Assembly (NCBI GenBank): GCA_013399305.1
Contig: VXAI01000197.1
Location: forward strand, 324,683-388,682
Reading direction: 5' to 3'
Source: Rostratula benghalensis
Taxonomy: Eukaryota; Chordata; Aves; Charadriiformes; Rostratulidae
DNA length: 64,000 nt
In this document: positions 58,901 through 64,000 of the stretch, in pieces
How positions within the stretch are numbered: the stretch's first letter is position 1
How the letters are laid out: every line of letters starts with the position of its first letter
The notes under the pieces: generated by a model
Told to the model about the DNA's origin: nothing
Seen by the model: only the letters and a program-made list of their open reading frames with translations
Database searches by the model: none
Made by a program: the position numbers and the translations under genes

Positions 58901-61900
58901 CTCTGCTTGCCTAAGGAGTCCAGCATCAAATCAGACAGATATAAGTCATGATTGTATTGCACCATCTTTAGGAGCACAGAATGGCCAGAGCCATTTCTGG
59001 AGGTTTAAAAAAAAGACTAATTACATTTAGACAATTCACTGGTGAGTCTGTGGGGAGCAGATATGGCCTATGGAAAACTCAAAAGGTAGGTTTGTTTTTT
59101 TTTTTTTTCATAAGAATTCCTGTTGTATTTTTCTGCTTATGTTTTTCATTCTCTGTTCATGTAATCATGTTAAAGAATTACTTGGGTAGCAGCTTTCCTT
59201 CTCAAGAATGAAGTGTCAACTGAGTTCATTTGAAAATCTAAATATGTCCAATTAGCAACCAAGACGTATTAAAATTCCACACTCTTATATTCAAAATGAC
59301 TTGCAGAATTCAGGAATTGTATCAGCTTATTACATTAATAGAAAGTCTGATTGTAAATGTATGATGTCATTTCAAAACAAAACTATTTTGGTAAATTTTG
59401 TATTCAAATTCAGACAAATTTTAACAAAGAGGTGCTCTCAAAAAAGAAAAAGAAACAAAGAAAATATCTGTATTTTGACTTAGCATTTCAAAGTTGTGTT
59501 CTTAATGTTGAAGTTTTGTAATTTAATATTTATAGAAATAAAAGTAAAATCTTAATAATTCTGCTAATATAATTCTTTTTTTTTTACCGTGCAACACTTA
59601 TTTTTATGATAATTTCTATCTTTAAACTGTGACATACAACATGAAAAAATTTAGCTCTCTTTCTTGACTGACACACATTAAAGCAATTGAGGTAAAATAG
59701 GACTACACCTCGCTCATTGAAATGCATGTCTGTAATATGACATCTCTGCTGCTCTATTTTAGGTAACTGAGACACAATAATTAATTCCCTCTGTTTTTTA
59801 CCAAAAGAAAAGATGAAGGTTTTTGCTTTTTCGCAAATAGGGTCTGTTGAAACAGCCATGTCATAATGTGGCCTGTGATTAAAGGAACATTAAACCAGTT
59901 GTGAGATATTGAAAATACAGTAAAAAAGCAGCCTGCAGTAGCATATGGCCCTGACCTCAAAATTCATCATTTTCTTTCCCTAAATGAATTATTAGTAATA
60001 CTTGTAGGACAGACTTCTAAGTTATACCTTTTGCTATCTTCATTTTGCAGAATTTGTTGTTATGAATAGGAATCTTACATAACATATTTGTGGACTAAAT
60101 CTGAAACCACTTGTACCAACAGCAGATTTAGGTATAGATATTTGGGCAGTTGCCATCTCATTCCTGTGTCTGGTCATGAGCAGATTGTGCAATGATGCAT
60201 CCATCAATTAGATTATATTTCTTATTTAAAATAAAACTTATGATTAGGCTCCATTGATGGGTACAGACAGTTCATCTTTGTCTTCTTCCTATCTGTGTGT
60301 AACTTTTTCATTAAAGGAGTGTTGTTCTTCTGCTAATAATGTCTTCTGAAGAGCAGTGCTTAGACACAGCCTTTCACTCATACAGCTGTCCTGCTTTCAG
60401 ATGAGCAGAATTACAACCTGGCCACCATGGACTATAAGTAGAGGAAACACACACCAGTTTCTAATTGGTTACCTGGATATACCATTTTATTTTTCTGCAG
60501 TGACAGGAGAGTTCTCATGTCACATGCATGGGTGGTTTTTTTCCAGGTACTTGGCAAAGCATTAAAACTAAGAATTAGTAAAGTAATATTGTAGTAACTA
60601 CAATACGGACATCTTTTGCAAGCATAAGGAAAAGTAAGACTCAGAGGTCCATAAGGCTAACAAGACTGAGAATACTTGCAAAAATGCAGTTGCTTAGACC
60701 AGCAAATCTGTTATGGACACAGTTTTTACAACATCCCTTGGTTTTACACAAGTAAATGAAGTTTTGGCAATATTGTTCACTTTATCTTTACCACCTTAAA
60801 CACATACTTGGTATCATCTACACTCATCATCTGATTGAATTAAATGGATTACGTTATATACCAGAGGCAGTTAGCTTTGTTATAAAGCTGTAGTTTACCA
60901 CTACACTGCATTTGCATGTCATATTTTTCCCATTGCCCTCTGCTCCAATTTAACAGCTCTTCTCAGCAAATGGCATTTCTAGGGGGGAAAAAAAAACAAA
61001 ACAAAAAAACAAACAAACAAACAAAAAAAAACCCACCACACCCTTATTCCAACTGTTACTATCAAAAGAAAGTGTGGATTCAAGGGGAAAAAAGTGTTTG
61101 CTAAACACCAGTTACTACCAACTGCAGACATGGTAATGTAAGATGAACTCAGATGACCTGTATGAAATAACAAGTTGACTTACAGACAAGAAAGACTTCC
61201 CACAACTTCCTGTTCCCCAGCTGGCCAGTTAGAAACTGAAGTAGGGGCAATGGTTCACTTTGTTTCTTTGGCGGAGGCAGTGGGAAGGAAAAGGAGGAAG
61301 AAAGTAGTTTTTTAGAATAAGCCTCCTAAAAGAAAAGAGACTTAACATACAGGGGACTAGTAATGGGAGAAAAGTATGCTACTATTTGTTTGTAAATTTC
61401 TACAGACAAGAAAAACAGGAATCTACGTTTAATAACAATGACTATGTGCTGAAAACAAAGGTATGCAAACAGACACCAGGGAACCGAAGGAATTACTTCT
61501 GTAATAGAATACACAAAACATGGACAAGGATGTTCATTCTGTAGTGGGATCTGCTATGCAAGTAAGATGTTTCTGTATGTCCTGAGAAACACTGGAAGTT
61601 TAAAAAGTCTCTTCTGGTTAAAAATTATCTATTAACTTTGCAATTAATGTGGTTTTTGCTAAAGAAAATAATAGAGCCTTTAATCAGCAAGAATAGGAGG
61701 TGTTAAAATACAATATTGAGAACACTCCTTTTATTATCAATTTGAACGTATATATTACTTTACTTTTTTTTTTTTTTATCTGGGCTAAAGACCTCTTTAC
61801 TTACAAGGTGAATGAGTGGTACTTGTAGACCAGCCAGCTGAAAAGCTCTGTGATATAACACTATGAGATTTTCCAGTTATTTGAGTCACATTAATAACAA

Positions 61901-64000
61901 CTCAGCTAATTAGCAATTTTAAAAGGACCAACCCACTTACAAATTAAAAGAAGAATCTGTATACAAAGACAGATTGTTCGGTTTGGCTCCACTCTTGACA
62001 GTAATAAATAAAAGCATCTATTGTGTGAAAGCAGGGAAATGTCTCATCTGCAGTGATAGGGATTCATTTTGGAATGACACGGTCACAGTTTCTATTTTCT
62101 CGGTGTTTTGTGGGGTATGTTTTTGTTTCTGCTTATTGAGAGTGATATTTAAGGTCAGAGGCTAAATGATGTCAAAATGCCTTCCAATCATTTGATGTGA
62201 CAAGGCAGCTGAGCTTTTCAGGATGTGTCCCAAACACTACAAATAGGTGGCATTTAGGGGTATACTGCTGGTGGACTTACTGTTTGTCTGCAGATCAGTT
62301 TTTCACAAATAAAGTGATCAACATGGACATCTCCGAAAATATTGCCATAACCCTCTATCAGTGGAATGCTGTTATTCTAACACAAAAAGAGATTGCTTTA
62401 GAAAAAGTGATTCTAGAGGTATTGGCTGGATGCCCCATTGCCCCAAGCACTGTGATGTCTTTCATGGAGGCGATGAAACATTTCATTTTGCCTTGGATTA
62501 GGACACTGGCAGTACACAGCATGTGATCCCAGACTCAGCAAAGTATTCTTTCTCTTCAGGATACAGCTATGGAGTGATTTTCCCTAGGAGATTAGACGTA
62601 TCTAGCCTGGACATCTACAATACTTTTTCCTCTCACACAATGGAAAGCTTTTAATCAGAAATGCAACAAAAGCTATAACAAGAGCCCTCTTCATTTTCCC
62701 AAATAAATCAAACCAAATAAAAATCTTGAAAGACCCCAAACTATTTCCCTAAATATGCAGTAGAGAATCTGTATAACTTGGAGAAAAAGAGCTACATGGT
62801 CCAAAAAGAAATTGCTGACACACACTCAAAAATTGTTCTCAAGACAACCATCCAAGCTACTTGTTGGCATAAAATTATCCTTGCATCAAAACTGAAAGCT
62901 TATTTAAATAAGTTCAGAATTGCTACTCTGGAAATATCAGGAGTACTATGAGCACAGAACTCTGACTTGCAGGGGGCTGGTATTGGGCACTGTGGAAATA
63001 ATAAACAACCAAAGCCTTAGTCCCTTAGACTGTAAGCGATGTCAAGAAATTTGGAAGTCAGTAGAGTTTGTAAGCGAATGCCAGAACAAGATACATAGAC
63101 TATAGCTCAGCAGTTTCCAAGAGGAAGATTACAGAAATACATTGCTTTTCCTGTATTAAAAGCTATGATGATCCTTCATTCAAAAAGCTCTGCCATTATC
63201 TGACAGTGCCTGTGATCAGATCTTTCTGTCATTGTTTCATACTGCGCGCAATAACCACTGCAGACTTCAGTAACACCACAGTAGAACAGGCAAAATTTTG
63301 GCTGGTGGATCTCCAAAGATTGATTTTAAATTTCCCAAGAAAAGTGTAAGCACAAATGAGAAGAGTCCTGTAGGTTTTGATTGTAGTTGAAACAATGTTC
63401 ACAGTTATATTCTGCTAAGATAAAGAATGTCCTAATGTGATGAAGTAGATAAATCATGATGAATATAAGCAAATAAAGGAAGGGTATTAGCACAAACAAG
63501 AGGGAAAAAGTAAAAGTTTAATAGAAGTGACCAGAACAAGATGTTCATATGCTGGTGGTCTGAAGGAAGAAAGGTGGGAGAAAGGGATTGGAGAAATAAA
63601 GAAGTTTTAAAGCAGAGAGAAGGAGGGTATATCTGACATCTAAAATTAAGTGTAGTAAGTATCTTCACGTTTTTAAACCAAAGTCATGAACAGCTGAGGT
63701 TGAGTGGAAATTGTTTTTTTATTAAGGGCACAGATTAAGAATTAAAATTAATTAGTCCATATCAGATAAAGCAACTTTTGAAAAATGCAAGTACCATATC
63801 ATCATATAATAACCATACAATCAAGTAACTAAATGCAACCAAAAATCTGCTTTTCATGCTAAGAATTACTAAGAGTAATAACTTTAATTGTAACTAGTGA
63901 TTCAAATACAGGGAAAAGAGATCAGAAAGATGAAATTGAAAACAGATGAAGCATGTATTTTCCCCTTCTCCTGCCTCTGATTTATTTTGCACCAGCTTTT
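55991..64000. other. Intergenic, no gene recognised
   Basis: About 8 kb of AT-rich DNA with simple repeats at 59092-59108 (T run), 60986-61031 (A-rich CAAA repeat) and 61765-61778 (T run). The 109-codon frame at 62197-62526 is one of the longest in the window, but it has no recognised motif or splice context. Confidence 0.5.
60986..61031. repeat. A-rich (CAAA)n simple repeat
   Basis: Starts as an A run, becomes AAACAAAACAAAAAAAC, then four CAAA units and a final A run. It may be a degraded tail of a retroposed sequence; no body identified. Confidence 0.88.

Noticed and set aside
62197..62526. 109-codon open frame near the end of the window
   Set aside because: One of the longest unexplained frames here, but no domain, no flanking exon and no codon or motif signal I can trust.

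Overview
This is a 64 kb window of vertebrate nuclear DNA, almost certainly from a bird. The interspersed repeats are 5'-truncated CR1 LINEs and short solo LTRs of avian endogenous retroviruses. I see no Alu, B1/B2 or L1. Genes are split by long AT-rich introns with ordinary GT-AG junctions. The two genes found are both on the + strand. The species cannot be fixed from sequence alone; one solo LTR resembles a family I associate with songbirds and other neoavian birds.

Region 1 (1 to about 10.4 kb) holds the 3' half of RIPK2, the serine/threonine kinase that carries signals from NOD receptors to NF-kB. Seven coding exons join in one open frame of 332 codons plus stop: the end of the kinase C-lobe, the variable intermediate region, and a complete C-terminal CARD. 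The kinase N-lobe and active site lie upstream of the window.

Region 2 (10.4 to 22.4 kb) is intergenic. It should contain the RIPK2 3' UTR and perhaps 5' UTR exons of the next gene. I recognise no coding sequence in it.

Region 3 (22.4 to 36.6 kb) holds a complete nine-coding-exon y+L-type amino-acid transporter gene of the SLC7A6/SLC7A7 type, 507 residues from the first ATG. Every exon phase joins without a frameshift. Intron 2 carries two solo LTRs 192 bp apart, both on the minus strand and each with a perfect 5-bp target-site duplication.

Region 4 (36.6 to 64 kb) has no gene I can recognise. It contains CR1 fragments, an AT-rich microsatellite, a third solo LTR with a perfect 5-bp duplication, a 41-bp tandem duplication, and a relic that looks like the GIY-YIG endonuclease end of a Penelope-like retroelement.

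The two genes are not known to act in one pathway; their adjacency is probably only synteny. The most useful results for a reader are the exon models, the three solo LTRs with exact boundaries, the y+LAT gene placed next to RIPK2, and the altered RIPK2 C-terminus.
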